Source: Corinectria fuckeliana
Lineage: Eukaryota > Ascomycota > Sordariomycetes > Hypocreales > Nectriaceae
Direction: 5' to 3'
DNA length: 64,000 nucleotides
Assembly (NCBI GenBank): GCA_019137255.1
Contig: WPDH01000238.1
Location: 1-64,000 of the forward strand
Position 1 is the first letter of the stretch. Every line of letters begins with the position of its first letter. The position numbers were made by a program, and so were the translations under genes. Under the pieces are notes generated by a model. It ran no database searches, was not told where the DNA came from, and saw only the letters and a program-made list of their open reading frames with translations. This document shows, one piece after another, positions 35,640 to 45,677 of the stretch.

Positions 35640-38058
35640 CTACTTCTTCATGCCCAGGAAGTTCCTCTTCTTCTTCTCCTTGAAGCCCCTGGGGTCCTCG
35701 TAGTGGTAAGGCCCGTGCGAGGACCCGTTGCTGGCCGACGGCTTGTGTGGCGGGTTCAGCGAGACGTTGGACATGGCTGCCGTGGGAGGAGCACCTCCTC
35801 CGGGGACTGGACGGCCCGGCAGACCGCCAGGAGGGATCGGCCTGCGCGGTGGCGCGCCGCCCGTCTGCGGCGCGGCCATGGGAGGTGCTTGTTGTGGCGG
35901 AGGGCGAGGCGGCGCGGGGCGCTCGAAGAGATGGGCTGGGGCACGAGGCTTGGGGCGTTCCAGGGGGAGGTCCAGGTGGCGCTTGTCGCGGCCGAGATCG
36001 CGGACCTGGCGGATGAAAAGCTCGGGAGTGAGCATGTGCGAAGTGGCAAGGATGATGTCGCGGCTGCGCTCGGCGCCGACTTCGTAGCACGCGCGGCTCT
36101 CGCTGTAGGTCGCTCCACCGGCCATGAAGACGATGATGCGCTGGCGGTTCTCTGGCGGGCGTCGTCCAGCGGCGGCCCAGTTTGGCCGGCCGGCGCGCAG
36201 TGATCCTCCCTGGGCTATCAGAAGGTCCTCATTAGGGTCCAACGGCGGCTTCACGTAGGGGAAGTGTGTCTGCTCTAGAACGCCTCGTGCCAGTGCGTCA
36301 ATGGCGTGCTTAAGAACCGGCTCGAAGCGTGACAAGCCGTACTCCTCGCTCAGTTGTGTTGACTTGGGATCGATGGGGAACAAAGGCGGAGGGATTTGTC
36401 GCACGTCTTTGAGACCATGGATCACCCGTCCGCCGAGATGCTCCAGGTTGCTCACAGCCTCAGCGTCCTGTTGCGGTAGAGATGAATGGGCCAGCAGTCG
36501 CTTAATGTCCTCCGAGATGACGCCATCGCGGTACAAAACGAACATGATGATGAGTCGAAGTCGATCCGAGGGCGAGACCGCCTCGTCGTCTAACAGCCGG
36601 ACCACGGAGTCGAGGACGTTTTTGGGCTTGCGGAAGTCCTCATCTAGCCCCGTCGCCAATGTCTGTTCCACCGACGCAATATCGGGTAATTTGTGTTTCT
36701 GGAAGATGTTCATACACTCTTGTGCCATGGTTAGGTGCAGCGAGTAAGCCTCCTTCATCTCTTGGAACTGGGGCAGACCCGCCAACATGTCGCGGATGGA
36801 GTTGAGGTTGGTGGTATCGGCATTCTCGTTGGTAAAGTGCGGGTTCTCGTCGAGGAACTTTTGGAAGTCGCCCATGAGCTTGTCAATGGTGTCTTTCATG
36901 TGCCGGTGGCGATTGTCGACCCAGATCTTGTCCTTCTCCGCGAGCTCCATGTCCTTTTGATCCGCTTGCGGGGTTCCCTCGTTGATTGTGGTGCGGAACG
37001 TGACCTTTTCAGCATCCTTGATGGGCAGCAGATCGTGGGCCATAGCTTGGTACGTGAATTCGTGTACCAGAGGGGCCATTAGGTCCATCGATCGGTCTGT
37101 GATGATTAGATTTGCTTGCGGTCGTTGGGAGGGCGGCGGGAAACTGGAGTCCCATTGCGCGTATGAGTCCAGTTCCTCTTGCACGAATCGTGCCAAATGC
37201 GAGCACAGAATGGCGGCATCATGCAACGCATTCGTTGGTTTGTAGTACCTTACTTTGGGATACTCGCCAAGGGTGATACAGAGGCCCGCGATCTGTATAT
37301 GAGCGTCAACCTCCCCTGTTCCACCTAGAATAGCTGCCAACATACCTTTTGTGCCAAGCCTTTCATGTGGCGGGGGACGATGGCATTGCACGCTGGGTGG
37401 TAGAGCATGGGAAAGCTCCAAGGGTCGTGGAAGGTAACGAGGTGAGATTCTCTAGGGAAAAAGTTGACGAAGAGGGTCTGGAAGCCCGCGCGTTGCTGGC
37501 GAGCTCCGGGGAAGTCGTCGATCTTGCGACGGAGCGAGGGGTCGAGCAGCCCGGTCCAAACGAGGTAGCAGCTGCGGTAGCGGCGCATCTCGAAGTCGGC
37601 GAGCAGGCAATCGACGGCGAAGGGCTCGGGAGAGAGGATGTAGATGGCGTCCATCTCGGGATTGGGATCGCGGCGGTCCTCGATGCGCTCGATAGCTAGG
37701 GTGGGAGAAAGAGAGGGGTCAGCTCAGGCGGGCGGGAAGAGCGATGGGTTCGGGGCGGACTGACTGGCGATGTTGTTGTTGAGGATGTCATCTTCCTTGA
37801 CGGCGTTGTCGATGATCTTCTTGGAGTTTGCGTCAACGATTAGGCATTTCCACTGCGCGAACCAGGGGCGTTAGCTATTCCGGCCGGCAAGAGGGAGCAG
37901 AGAAAGAGGTGGGTAGCTCGGAACGTACATCGTCCTTGGTGATGTTCTTGATCTGGCCGAGGATCACTGGGGATGCGCGTGAGTGGGGATGTTATAGGCG
38001 ATGGACTTCAAGCGAAGATATTACCATCGTGCTGTTCTTGGATGACGGACAGCCCCAT
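35640..38058 (-). CDS. SEC1: Sec1/Munc18 (SM) protein for exocytosis
   Basis: Five exons: 38058-38025, 37966-37929, 37852-37765, 37695-37346 and 37292-35640 (720 aa). The N-terminus reads MGLSVIQEQHD, VILGQIKNITKDD and WKCLIVDANSKKIIDNAVKE, the classic SM opening. EDRRDPNPEMDAIYILSPE and LIITDRSMDLMAPLVHEFTY follow, then the conserved end QRIIVFMAGGATYSESRACYE and SHMLTPELFIRQVRDL. A proline-rich tail of ~100 residues ends KKKKRNFLGMKK. SM proteins clasp SNARE complexes; this one should act at the plasma membrane with syntaxin-type Sso SNAREs in vesicle fusion and hyphal growth. The three small 5' exons are fixed by phase (lengths 34, 38 and 88). Confidence 0.94.
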
Positions 38059-39251
38059 GGTGAAGGTTGGACGGCGCGGGCTGCCCCGTCACGAAGTCTT
38101 GGGGACTCGGGAGAAGAAGGGAGACGGGCGGTGGGATGGCGAGAGGAAGAGCGGAGGTGGTTGCGACGGGAGAGGAGGCGGCAGTCGGCTTTAGAGTGTC
38201 CAGAATGAAGAGAGGCCAACTTGAACAGGACGGCTTCGGGGCAATCGAGCTTATCAAGTCCAAGATCCAAGGTCGCGGTCGAAGTCGAGGTCCAGAGACG
38301 AGATCGGGTTCGGTTTGGTGTCGTGTCTTCGTCCTTGGGGGCTCGGGCAGGCTCAGGCTCAGGAGTTTGGCGGGGTTTCACTCAAAGCAGCCGCAGCCCG
38401 GTTCGCTGTGGATCCAGCCGGACTCTCGCAGTAGCGCAGCGCCCGCCGGCGGATTGCTAGGGTACCTAGGTAGGTGGCTGTTGGCTGGTGACGGCCGCTG
38501 TAAAACACCGCCAATAGCTGCGATAACTTCCGCTGCGACGTCCTGGACGTCCTGTAACCTACTCGCCCCGGGGTCCTTTCTAGCGCCCGATTGTCCCGCA
38601 CAGCGGTGAGCAGCATGCCAGCATCCAACCAACAGCATGCGACCTGCAGCCGATGAGGTCATTTCCAAAAGCTTGGGAGAATGCATATTTGAACTTCCCA
38701 CAACTGCGAATGCCGAGGCTGCAGTCACACAACGAGGACGCATTTGGTATTCTCACGAAGCAAAGGGTCACATTTTTGGTATTTGTAATTATTCTATGAA
38801 ACAGCCTATCTATCCGGTACCGATTTTATGCATCCCCTTAGCAAATCCGCGTTTCAAAGGGCGCTGTGACGCGGGCTCTCTCTTCCTCATTTAGTCTTGG
38901 CGGAGTTGTCCAAGTCCACGAGCGTACAGTACCTGAAAGATGGGCTAGATAGAGTATTAAGAAATGCTGAGCAAAGAGCCCGTCTTGATGGCGTTTCTTC
39001 TTTGTATCACTTGCCTAGGGTTTTTTCGTCCTTCCTCTGAGTAGACTTTCCTAGAGTTTACCCATGAATAAGTCCTAGGCGTAAGTCCTGGGTAGGCAGC
39101 AAGTGACGCCTAGCATTATCCAGCTTCATGGATGCATGAGCTCAGGCATTCGGCATTCGATGGTCGATTCCGATGCAAACAACTGACACGCCAAGAATTC
39201 AGCTCTACCTCTCTTTGGAGATTTTGAGTACCGCATCATCCCAGAGCTCTG
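38059..39251. other. Intergenic, no gene seen
   Basis: About 1.2 kb upstream of SEC1. It includes the ggtacctaggtagg word near 38461-38474. Frames are short and unrecognised. Confidence 0.6.
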
Positions 39252-39935
39252 TCACCCATCTCCCCTCAGATATCTCTCCACGTCCACTCTCCCATAGATC
39301 TCCCCTTGGAGCCTCTCATTCCGTATTCTCTCCCTTTCTGCGAGTTGCCGCATCTCTTTTCGATTGAGCTTCTTCGGCTTCTCCACCTTCTCCTTCTTGA
39401 GCACGCTCTCCGGCACTCTCGCCCCAACGCCGAGGTTGTCTTCTTTAGCCGCCACCTTGATGGGATATCGCAGTCCCTCGCCCTCCCGACCCAGACCCCT
39501 TCGCGCATCGGGGTCCCAGCCCTGTGCCTCGAGAGCGCGAAGTCCCATTCGCGAGCGGTCCAGAGCGGAGGGCGGGTGAGAATGCGTCAAGCAAACTTGG
39601 TGAGCAAGAGAGGCTTCGTGGGGTCCTGACGAGGCGGTAGTAGGAAGGGCGCAGACGGGGCAGATATCCACGGCGTCCTCCGGGGTTGATCCATTTGCCA
39701 AGCCTGAAGCTGGAGCAGAATTTTGTAGTACCACGCTGGCGTACAGGTCTCCGATGGCAATTGCTGGCGTTTTCAACCCTTCTATCGTAGACTTAATGCC
39801 AGCATCGGGATCCTTGGCGGGGACGAACTCGACCCGCTTGCGCTTCAGGCCAGCACCAAATGGCCGTTGGTGGTGGAGTGCCACTTCCTCCTCGTCATCG
39901 GATCTTTCGCTGGCAAAAGAGCGAGATCTCTGCAT
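39252..39935 (-). CDS. G-patch domain protein
   Basis: Single exon, 227 aa, ATG at 39935. The N-terminal third is charged and carries KRKRVEFVPAKDP. A CPVC...H...C...H arrangement (CPVCALPTT, then HEASLAHQVCLTHSH) could bind zinc. The G-patch reads from MGLRALEAQGWDPDARRGLG to YPIKVAAKEDNLG. The last ~50 residues are a Lys/Arg/Glu-rich helix ending RVDVERYLRGDG. G-patch proteins activate DEAH-box RNA helicases in splicing or ribosome assembly. The zinc-finger plus G-patch layout resembles GPANK1-type proteins. The nuclear location and helicase partner are inferences. Confidence 0.85.
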   Translation of the reverse strand: MQRSRSFASERSDDEEEVALHHQRPFGAGLKRKRVEFVPAKDPDAGIKSTIEGLKTPAIAIGDLYASVVLQNSAPASGLANGSTPEDAVDICPVCALPTTASSGPHEASLAHQVCLTHSHPPSALDRSRMGLRALEAQGWDPDARRGLGREGEGLRYPIKVAAKEDNLGVGARVPESVLKKEKVEKPKKLNRKEMRQLAERERIRNERLQGEIYGRVDVERYLRGDG

Positions 39936-40265
39936 TCTGAAGTATTAGATGGCTTCCCTCACGTATCTCGTCGGGGATTATACAGCAGAGGAAGACGAGT
40001 CAGAGTCAGCTTGTCAAGTGTCCCAAGGTCAGTCAGGTAGGTCCCTGGCAACCTGAGTGGCAAGCGGTTGTTTCTGCCCTGTGAGTCGGACCCTCTCCGG
40101 CTAAACCATGAACTAACGGAAGCGCTCAGGCGGGGAATCAATCCCATTCGCAGTCAATTTCCACCAGGACTCCTCCCTCCTCATCTTCCCTGCCACTTCG
40201 TACATTCAAGTAAAGCCATGATCCACCCTATAAAGAATGAAGGAAACGGATAGCAAAAAGAAATC
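39936..40265. other. Short intergenic region upstream of the G-patch gene
   Basis: About 330 bases between the G-patch start and the tRNA 3' end. The first bases downstream of the tRNA are A-rich. No gene is seen. Confidence 0.55.
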
Positions 40266-40418
40266 AACCCGAGCGGGGATTCGAACCCCGAGCCTTAAGA
40301 TGCTCTTCACCACATGATGTGTATGGTAGACTAAATATGTTAGCTGCCTATTGAGGACGCGCAGGAATGTTCACGGTAAACTCACAGTCTTACGCGCTAA
40401 CCATTGCGCCACGCGGGC
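40266..40418 (-). tRNA. tRNA-His (GTG anticodon) with an 80-nt intron; acceptor stem imperfect
   Basis: On the minus strand a full cloverleaf can be drawn. Acceptor arm GCCCGCG, D-stem GCGC/GCGC with loop AATGGTTA, anticodon stem TAAGA/TCTTA with loop CTGTGAA, T-arm CGGGG-TTCGAAT-CCCCG, then CTCGGGT and discriminator T. The exons are 40418-40382 and 40301-40266 (73 nt mature). The intron (40381-40302) sits one base 3' of the anticodon, the canonical tRNA-intron position, and is long for this class. The anticodon reads GUG (His). Acceptor pair 6:67 is a C-U mismatch and pair 1:72 is G-U, so the gene may be slightly degenerate. Eukaryotic tRNA-His gains its G-1 post-transcriptionally, so absence of an encoded G is expected. 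Confidence 0.68.
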
Positions 40419-40552
40419 TTCGCTGATGCCCAAACGCACTCAAAATTGTGTATATACGCTGAGACCAGCTGGCTATCACGAAAGCAAACTTTGATGGGTG
40501 CCCAGTCGGTTCGGTACGTATTGTTTTACTTGCCTCACGTGATGAAGATGCA

Positions 40553-40567
40553 TTAGGGTTAGGGTTT
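40553..40567 (+). repeat. Interstitial telomere-like repeat (TTAGGG)2
   Basis: TTAGGGTTAGGGTTT lies 29 bp outside the left inverted repeat of the piggyBac element. TTAGGG is the common telomere unit of filamentous fungi. Two copies may be a telobox-type promoter element, a repair footprint or chance. Confidence 0.7.
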
Positions 40568-40596
40568 CACCCCATGGGTTCCCCTCCGATAACTGC

Positions 40597-40624
40597 CTAT
40601 CCCTTTGACTGTGTTAAGGCAACA
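40597..40624 (+). repeat. Left 28-bp terminal inverted repeat of the piggyBac element
   Basis: It starts ctatccctttgac and ends ggcaaca. It is identical to the reverse complement of 42715-42742. Its outer neighbour bases (aactgc) do not match the outer bases at the other end. Confidence 0.9.
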
Positions 40625-40690
40625 CATACGCTAGTGACAGGGGCTCAGACCAATAAAAGTTATGCAAATGAAAGATACCTCTGCCCCCAC

Positions 40691-42598
40691 CTATTTTATA
40701 TGGTGATAGAAGTCCCAGCAATTTCCCGATCTACAAAGAGCTACATCACATTGCTTACACTGATATCGCGATTTCCGTACAGTCGGGCGGCTATTGCCGC
40801 TGGCTGCTTGCAACGGCTGCCGCGGCCGACCCTCGCCTAGCCGTACGTTCTTACAAGCCCGGCATGCTGATGGATTCTTATTTTGGACCTAATCGTGCTG
40901 TGAGACGGGCGTAAATTCGTCTCCCGTTCGAAACCTCTGACGCGACTGACTTTTAGCTGCGTACGCTTTAATAAGGTCATTAACAAGGCGTTACCGCCAA
41001 CTCTTCTGTGATGACTCCAGCTTCCACTGTGGCTGCCCTCGTAGCTGTAAAAGGAAGCTATTAATAAGGGCTATTTCTAATAGAAAGTCCTAAGCAAGGG
41101 CCTTCCAGCCGCCCTTACGCACACGGCGGTTAGGGCCCTAATAAGACCGCAGTTAGTCACCACAGTCTACTACATTCATCTCAAGATTGTAAGCAGCTGT
41201 GATAGACGGGATAGAAAGCAGCTTGACAGGCTCGTCACTAAAGAAACGCTGTATTGGCCGTGATTGCATTTGGTCCCCTGTTGGTCTTTTCCTCTTATAG
41301 TTACTCCTTTTATTGCCTGTAAATGCAGTTAAAAGGAATAGCATGAGGGTATTATCTTTCCACACGATCTGATTAACCTAGCGGAAGACAAATTAGTAGG
41401 GGAAATACAGTATAATAATATCCTAATGACTAACCTTATTATCTGCTGTAGGGATAGCTTTGAGAGTGTTAAATTTGATGCTGCCGGCAGTTGTGTTATC
41501 TGCAGCCTTAAGCTTAATAAGAGATATGTGAAGACTATAGTTACGGCGGGCTATACCTATAGCCCTGTGACTAAGCTGACAGAGCCGGCGAAAGAGGTTA
41601 TTAGAAGAGAATAGGTTATCAAGAAAGACGTGATATATAGAATCCGGCAGCAGATTTACTAGGGTAATAACCACAGCTTAAGTCAGGTTCAGATAAATCA
41701 TCCTCTCTCGTATCTGCTGCCGGCTCTGCTGTAGCTGTGACCCTTGCCGGAGCTGTTGAGCCGGCCGGACCCCTACAGGCCCGAACTTCCGGCCCGGCCT
41801 GTGCTAAATCCACTAGAGGAAATAGCCCTGTTGGGCCATAACCCAGACTTTGAAGCCTGTTGGGATCAGCTTGTTAGGGACGGTTATTATATTAAGGGAC
41901 TGGCTAAGAAAGCGGACTATACACTTATCTACAGTGATAGCTGTGCCTAGGATGAAGAAAACCGTAGACGCATGCTGTATGTGGTCAGACTAGGCGTTAA
42001 CCCGGCTGTAGGTCCGGCTAAGAAAGATGATATTAGGACCCTGATTAATCGTTATAAAGTCAAAGAGATAAATATGTCGTGATAGTTACGTAAAGCGGTC
42101 ATAACTTATATACTTAGTGACTAGGTGTAAGGGCTCTATTTGCTGTGGCTTAGAAACCTTCTAATAGTCCTTAATCGCTAGTTCTATATAAATTTACATA
42201 TAAATCAGGATTGTAAGCTATATGTAGAGTTTAGCAACAAAGGTCGGCTTCTAAGTTAACAGTCGTGACCGCAGCTTTAAAATGTAGATGCCGGCTTTGT
42301 GCTGCTGTAAGAGATGACCAACCTAGCTATTCGTGTAGCTGACCCATCCCTCTACTAGAGAAATAGGTAGGAATGCCTGGAATAGTAACAGCAGCTGCTA
42401 GGGCAGAGCTGCTAACATAGGGGCCATGTTAGGAAGGTCTATCAGCTCGAAGTTATAGCCGCGATCTGGGACTGGATTTTTGATTAGCCGGCACGTATTA
42501 TCAGTTAGGTGCTCACGGCGGCTGTCGTAGTCAACGCGAATGAAGCTATTGTCATCATACACATTGACCGCTTGGCTGGGGGGCAGTTGGGAATCCAT
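40691..42598 (-). pseudogene. piggyBac-like transposase (DDE_Tnp_1_7) broken by many in-frame stops
   Basis: Reading the minus strand from about 42598 gives one continuous frame down to the intron, with family signatures: FELIDLPNMAPMLAALP, LVEGWVSYTNS, TVDKCIVRF, LIPTGFKVWVMAQQGYF and YHVFLDNLFSSNNLF. A proper intron remains at about 41422-41363 (GTTAGT donor, CTACTAAT branch, CTAG acceptor), joining TADNK to VNQIVWKDNTLMLF. The frame continues through PIQRFFSDEPVKLLSIPSI to the Cys-rich C-terminal zinc domain (CRACK, YQCKQCDVALC, CWDFYHH) and a terminal stop at 40691. More than a dozen TAG or TAA codons interrupt it, mostly at positions where relatives have Trp or Gln, and I found no frameshift. 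The 5' start beyond 42598 is unclear. Confidence 0.88.
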
Positions 42599-42714
42599 AG
42601 GGACATCAAGAACGCGTTGTATGAGGAATTAGGCGGGGTTGTTTCTGAACGCGCTCTAGGTCACTCTCTTGTACTTAGCCGCAGCAGGGGGTGGTGTGGG
42701 GCGCCAAGCCCACC

Positions 42715-42742
42715 TGTTGCCTTAACACAGTCAAAGGGATAG
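42715..42742 (-). repeat. Right 28-bp terminal inverted repeat of the piggyBac element
   Basis: It starts tgttgcc and ends caaagggatag on the plus strand. It is the exact reverse complement of 40597-40624. Confidence 0.9.
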
Positions 42743-44290
42743 TAGGCTTACTTACAGAAACCACCTTCACAGCATGACAAGGAAGGATGGCTGCCATTCA
42801 AACAGAAAGTGCGAGGGGTATGAGAAATCGACACGAGGCGAAAGCAAACAAACGACCTTCTCTAGAGTCGTCTGTCCTTCAGAGTATTTCGACATTTCGA
42901 CTATATCACGGATGATCGCAGCTCGTAAACTTCGCATCTATGTTGGACAATATGATACTACCTATAGGAGAATTACGAACTAGCATAGCCAATACGTCGT
43001 TTATGATCGAGAAGATCGATGCATTATTTCCTGCTCTAGATAGAGAGTGGCCATCGAATGGCCAACTTTGTCAGACTTTGGGATTCCATACAACTTCTAG
43101 TGGTAAAACCAAGGGACAAATAATTGAAGCAAAGAACGACGGAAGTGGTGACAAGAATAATGATTACGATTAGTCAAACTTCAGGCCAACATTCTCAAGT
43201 TCCTATTCTGTCGGGCTTCTTCAACTCTCCACGAACATTTTAAACGGGAGACGCTGACAGGAGAGTCGCCACCAAAATTGTTGCTGTGGTCTAAGCACCA
43301 TATCCCCCTTGCTCAAAGGAAATCTGCTGGGCCAAATGGATAGAATGAGAGCTACCAGCGCTGTGCTTAACCTTCCAGACTTGCAGATCAAGCAGTGGGA
43401 TTGAGTTCCTACTCTACCTGCTACTGTTAGTCCAGCCTAAACAGAAGAAACACCAATAAAGGATGATTCGGCTACTATGGCAAGTTGAAGGCCGTCATCT
43501 GATACAACCTGTCTGGACGCGGGACCTCCAATCTTTCACGACCTTAGCTGATCGTTCAAGCTCCTTATCTAACCTTAAAGATGCAAAAGTCTTATTTTGA
43601 GGCTAGGTCTGTTCGTATGTGCGGCTGGTGGGCCTCTTCGTGTCGAGAATCGGCTAATATTCAAGGCTTCTACTAGGGCATTTACGTCTGAGAAAGACGA
43701 GAGATATCCGAATACCGGGTATCTACCTGATGCCCCAGCTCTCCTTAGTGTAGGTAATTGCCGACATCAAGGACGCAGCACGCTTGGCAGAGATACTTAG
43801 ATTTGCTACCAAAACCACCGGCATCACTTTTGTTCGATGATACCTTGTCGAGTCTTCAAAAGTAGTTGCTTACATGATGCTCTGTTGAAGGGATGGAATG
43901 GATGGCGCTTTTAAAGTGACGTCTGACATACGAGTTAGACAGTCAACCACTGCCCAGGTTTGTAAATACCTAGTTAAATAGCTCGATGAATACCCCGTCT
44001 GTGTATCTCTAAGCTACCTTGAGGCTCGCATGTTGTTAATCAAAGACGGATCGCTGAATGGTGCACACAGGACCAGTACGAAAGGTGCACAGGACGCTGA
44101 AGGTGTGTATATGTATAAGCACTCTAACCTACCGCAAGAGGCTGATCCACCCTACATAACAGCATCATGCCTCCCGCGGGTATACGCTTCTTTCAATTGC
44201 CGATGGCTCCTATAACTCTTGTAACGCCCCGATTGCTAGATCGAAATTTGATAAACATTTCTTGTTGCAGCAGCGACGATTGGCAAAACC
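42743..44290. other. Intergenic, no supported gene
   Basis: About 1.5 kb between the transposon and the F-box gene 3' end. Several frames of 60-80 codons exist, but none has a recognisable domain, and stops are frequent in all frames. It may contain older repeat debris. Confidence 0.55.
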
Positions 44291-44903
44291 TTATCGAAAT
44301 AGCTCTGCCAACCATATCCAGCCACAAAAGACGGGCACCAAGGCGAGCAAGATCCACCACAGCTCGACAGTCAGCTTTACTTGCAGCCATCGAGGTACCC
44401 GCCGACTGATTGCAGATCGGTGGGAGCACATCCTTGTGCCATAAACGAGACAACCGAGACCTGGCCGAGATTCGCACTCGATGTGCTCTCGGCGACGTTG
44501 CATTAGAAGCCTGTCAACGATGGTCAGTTCCAGATCCTCGTAAAGAAGTGGTTGCTAAACGTTTAGCTTACGGAACACTACCACGGCAGAAGCGGAGGTC
44601 GCTTCCCAGATCGCATCGCCGGTCATTAGGGCATTCGAGATGGAGACTTCTGCGCTCCATGAGCCATTCGACTTTGAGGTTGACACCCGTGTCGACAAGG
44701 GAGTAGAGGTGGGCATTGGTGTGTTTCAGAGACAGAGCATCTGGGTAGATGAGCATCTTGGAGATGGCGAGGTGAATTTCGGTCGGCAGAGACATGAAGG
44801 TGAGACGGGACTCTTCCTCGACTGTGCTGAGGGCCGAGATGGCTCCGGGTTTGCCTACGGCCCCGGAGCCGGAGGTGGGGCGAGAGCGGAGGAAGGTCGT
44901 CAT
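44291..44903 (-). CDS. Small F-box-like protein with a C-terminal membrane anchor
   Basis: Exons 44903-44572 and 44510-44291 (183 aa); the 61 bp intron has a GTAAGC donor and a GACAG acceptor. Residues ~36-60 read FMSLPTEIHLAISKMLIYPD, a typical fungal F-box start, followed by ALSLKHTNAHLYSLVDTG. The middle has a Cys-containing stretch (CPNDRRCDLGSDLRFC, then HIECESRPGLGCLVYG). The protein ends in one hydrophobic segment, LWWILLALVPVFCGWIWLAEL, a likely tail anchor. F-box proteins bridge substrates to SCF ubiquitin ligases through Skp1; membrane anchoring would place this at an internal membrane. Related small F-box/TM proteins are widespread in Sordariomycetes, but no function is established that I know of. 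Confidence 0.75.
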
Positions 44904-45677
44904 CTGAGGATTGGACCGTGGCTTTTTGAATGGGGAAGTTCCGGATGTAGATAAACAGTCATTGACTGGGTATGGATTGGGTTGAATTGGATTCTGCCCC
45001 TGAGTGAGAATAGAGGAAAGCTTTGTATTCGATTGCTGCCTTGGGGGGGACCCGTGATGGCAGAGGCGGTAGACTAACTAGGATGCGAAGCGGCCAGCGT
45101 GGTCGCTGGGCAGGCAGGCAGCCAAGCTACTTTGCGGTGCAGTCCTAGCGAGTTTCAGGGGAGCTACGCTACTAGAGAGGCGCTGGCCGGCAAGGCGTTC
45201 TCACTGTCAAGTCCTATCTGCTCGTCGATTGAGTGTCTGCAAGGCACGTCTGGTATTTGAAGGGTGCGGATCTCATGAGGGTGCCGGATTCGTCCAAGGA
45301 CTGCGCTGCATGCGCCTAGATGCGTGGTGCAGTCCGTGTTTAGCAGTTTAATAAATACCTAGGGCCTACTACTCACTGGGGCATGAGAAGTTTGATGTAG
45401 CATAAAACCAGTCCTGTATCTCAAATGCCAGATGCCTGACCATACGTCTCAAGTCCTATTTTGGGGATTTGGCGTCTCACGTTCGGGGGTGCCTGTTTGA
45501 CTACAAGGTAGAGGCATCCATTGACAGGTGGGTGCCTGGAGTTTGCAAGGAGTTCCACGTGACTCCGTGACTCGCTCGCGCGCGTCATTCGCAACCGCCA
45601 AACACGCTGCGCTTCGCCTCCGCTCCAGCACCACTTCTGCTTCGTCATGAATCATTGACTTGCTAGCTATTCCTGTC
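44904..45677. other. Divergent intergenic region
   Basis: About 770 bases between the F-box gene (minus) and the exonuclease V gene (plus). It likely carries both promoters; no gene is seen. Confidence 0.6.

Larger units (their letters stand above)
40597..42742 (-). mobile_element. Complete piggyBac-type DNA transposon, inactivated
   Basis: A 2146 bp element bounded by perfect 28 bp inverted repeats at 40597-40624 and 42715-42742, with one transposase frame on the minus strand between them. The repeats contain CCCTTTGACTGTG, consistent with piggyBac-like ends that begin CCC. Neither flank shows the TTAA target duplication expected of the family, so the true outer edge or target site is unclear. 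The ends look intact while the coding region is full of stops, so it could not move itself but might be moved in trans by an active relative. Confidence 0.88.

Noticed and set aside
41744..41950. A 68-codon open frame on the plus strand (EIALLGHNPDFEACWDQL) that looks protein-like
   Set aside because: It is antisense to the piggyBac transposase, whose minus-strand reading shows clear family motifs across the same bases. The plus frame meets frequent stops and has no known domain.
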